Assembly (NCBI RefSeq): GCF_007713685.1
Contig: NZ_VMRJ01000004.1
Location: 779,700 to 843,699 of the forward strand
Reading direction: 5' to 3'
DNA length: 64,000 nucleotides
DNA from: Hymenobacter setariae
GTDB lineage: Bacteria; Bacteroidota; Bacteroidia; Cytophagales; Hymenobacteraceae
A program made the position numbers and the translations under genes. The notes under the pieces were generated by a model that ran no database searches, was not told where the DNA came from, and saw only the letters and a program-made list of their open reading frames with translations. Each line of letters opens with the position of its first letter. Position 1 is the first letter of the stretch. Below are positions 63,029 through 64,000 of this stretch, one piece after another.

Positions 63029-64000
63029 TTACTGCCTCTTTACCAGCCCAATCGACATTCCGCCACCCGTGTACTTGGGTGCATTTTGGGTCTTTATGGG
63101 CTTAGATTTGGGTGCATTTTCTGCTTTTGCACCCAGTACCGTTTTCCAGGCCTTAAGCAGCGCCGGTCCGTAGCGCTCAAGCGCGTCATGACCGTAGACG
63201 CCGGCGTGGCCGAGGGCTTTCTCCTTCAAGTTTGTATCGCCGCCGGAGCCCAGCATTATCATGTCAGCCCCGGTATGGCGCGCCGTGTGGGTCGTGACTA
63301 CTTGCCAGAGTGGCACGACTTCTTCCGTGGCTTCCCCTTGTACGTAGCGCACGCGCACAAAGTCACGCGTCAAGCCAGCACGCTCCATGAGCAGCTTCAT
63401 GTAACGGTTGCGGTGCTGCTGCACCTTCACGGGTAGCTGCCCGTCATACTTGGCCCAAATACTGGCTGCCAGCGGAGGTAAGGGTAGCCGCACCTCGTCA
63501 CCGGTTTTTACCTGCCGAATGCTGAGCACGGGCGTCGGGCCCACGCCCGGCAGGTCGAGCGTAGTGACATGGTGGGGCTTGAGCTGGCGCAGGTCTGAGT
63601 CGCGCAACATGAGCAGGGTTTGTAACAAGAACATATCGCGCTCTTGAATGAGAATTTCCTGCTCGAAGAGCGGCAAGTTAATGAGTTTGCGCAGCTCGGT
63701 TGCCTGCAAGGCCGGGGAGCGGCCGTAGCGCACCTGCATCTTGAGCCAGCTCGGCACGGCCAGGCCCGCTAAGCGGAAGCACTCGCGCAGAAATTTAACG
63801 TGCTTGATGGTGGTGCTGTCCACCAGCCCTAGGCTCGCAACGTGGGCCATATAGTCGAGGTATTCCTTGCGAGTGAGCGTTGTGATGGGCCACTCGGCGC
63901 GGAAGGCCTCCAGGTGGGCTACGACTTGCTTATAGCGCCGGGCCCCACTTGTACTTTGGTGCGGATTCTCAGCCAGCCAGGCCACATGAAAGTCAGTGGG
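63029..64000 (-). CDS. Tyrosine recombinase/integrase (5' end cut by window edge)
   Basis: At least 323 residues are visible; the frame stays open to base 64000 (PTDFHVAWLAENPHQ), so the true start lies outside. An N-terminal SAM-like core-binding domain (ITTLTRKEYLDYMAHVASLG) is followed by the catalytic domain with the expected residues: Arg in LLMLRDSDLRQLKPHHV, Lys in SIRQVKTGDEVRLPL, His-x-x-Arg in TTHTARHTGADMIM, His in KALGHAGVYG and the nucleophile Tyr in DALERYGPALL. It cuts and rejoins DNA at att or dif-like sites. The tail (KSKPIKTQNAPKYTGG) is basic and poorly conserved. It suggests a mobile element at the right end of the window. Confidence 0.92.
   Translation of the reverse strand, partial: PTDFHVAWLAENPHQSTSGARRYKQVVAHLEAFRAEWPITTLTRKEYLDYMAHVASLGLVDSTTIKHVKFLRECFRLAGLAVPSWLKMQVRYGRSPALQATELRKLINLPLFEQEILIQERDMFLLQTLLMLRDSDLRQLKPHHVTTLDLPGVGPTPVLSIRQVKTGDEVRLPLPPLAASIWAKYDGQLPVKVQQHRNRYMKLLMERAGLTRDFVRVRYVQGEATEEVVPLWQVVTTHTARHTGADMIMLGSGGDTNLKEKALGHAGVYGHDALERYGPALLKAWKTVLGAKAENAPKSKPIKTQNAPKYTGGGMSIGLVKRQ

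Noticed and set aside
54316..63878. The 22-bp direct repeat as attL/attR of an integrated element
   Set aside because: Both copies lie in recombinase coding sequence at matching positions, so a recombinase remnant is the simpler reading; no tRNA gene or other target is next to them.

Overview
The window looks like a chromosomal segment of an aerobic Bacteroidota, most likely a Hymenobacter relative. The reasons are a GC content near 60%, a SusC/SusD pair, several other TonB-dependent receptors with CarboxypepD_reg plug extensions, a type IX secretion (T9SS) C-terminal sorting domain, a TonB 'VEEMPxLPG' domain, and poor Shine-Dalgarno sites. The genus is inferred from these traits. No rRNA, tRNA or CRISPR array was seen. 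The palindrome CCTAGG occurs about 85 times by eye, where base composition predicts about 20.

Layout. 1-2.5 kb: a cut-off AraC-type gene, small ORFs and a 1.2 kb gene-poor stretch. 2.5-8.3 kb: a complete three-gene RND efflux operon (adaptor, pump, outer-membrane factor), closed by a strong terminator. 8.4-12.4 kb: a secreted nuclease and a GH78 alpha-L-rhamnosidase. 12.5-17 kb: a TonB-dependent receptor with a beta-helix lipoprotein. 17-18.1 kb: an orphan AbiEi-type protein.

18.2-39.8 kb is the most interesting part and reads as a phosphorus-scavenging island. One half is a phosphonate and organophosphate locus: a TIGR03364-type FAD amine oxidase, an XRE-cupin regulator, a phosphonatase-like HAD hydrolase, two periplasmic alkaline-phosphatase-superfamily enzymes, a SusC/SusD pair, a PhnZ-type HD oxygenase and an OPA-type (GlpT/UhpT-like) MFS transporter. 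The other half is a TonB receptor, a beta-helix lipoprotein and a beta-propeller phytase, followed by an esterase, an SGNH hydrolase and a second, PF13449-type 'phytase-like' lipoprotein. I read this as: the SusCD pair and receptor import phosphonates and organophosphates across the outer membrane, periplasmic hydrolases trim esters, the OPA porter takes the product inward, and two different C-P bond cleaving enzymes release phosphate. A phosphonate locus with its own SusCD pair is the candidate undescribed system.

40-54.3 kb: an oxidoreductase/AraC operon, a secreted protein made only of an STN domain, a 2,748-residue T9SS-exported protein built of five Big_5/FG-GAP/IPT modules, a DUF3606 protein, and a membrane AraC regulator with a DoxX-like protein. 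54.3-64 kb is a gene-poor, decaying zone of small membrane and secreted proteins. It holds a BLUF blue-light sensor with a small partner, a frameshifted TonB protein, a pseudogene copy of that protein, a family of look-alike terminators, and a tyrosine recombinase cut off by the window end. This suggests an old genomic island.
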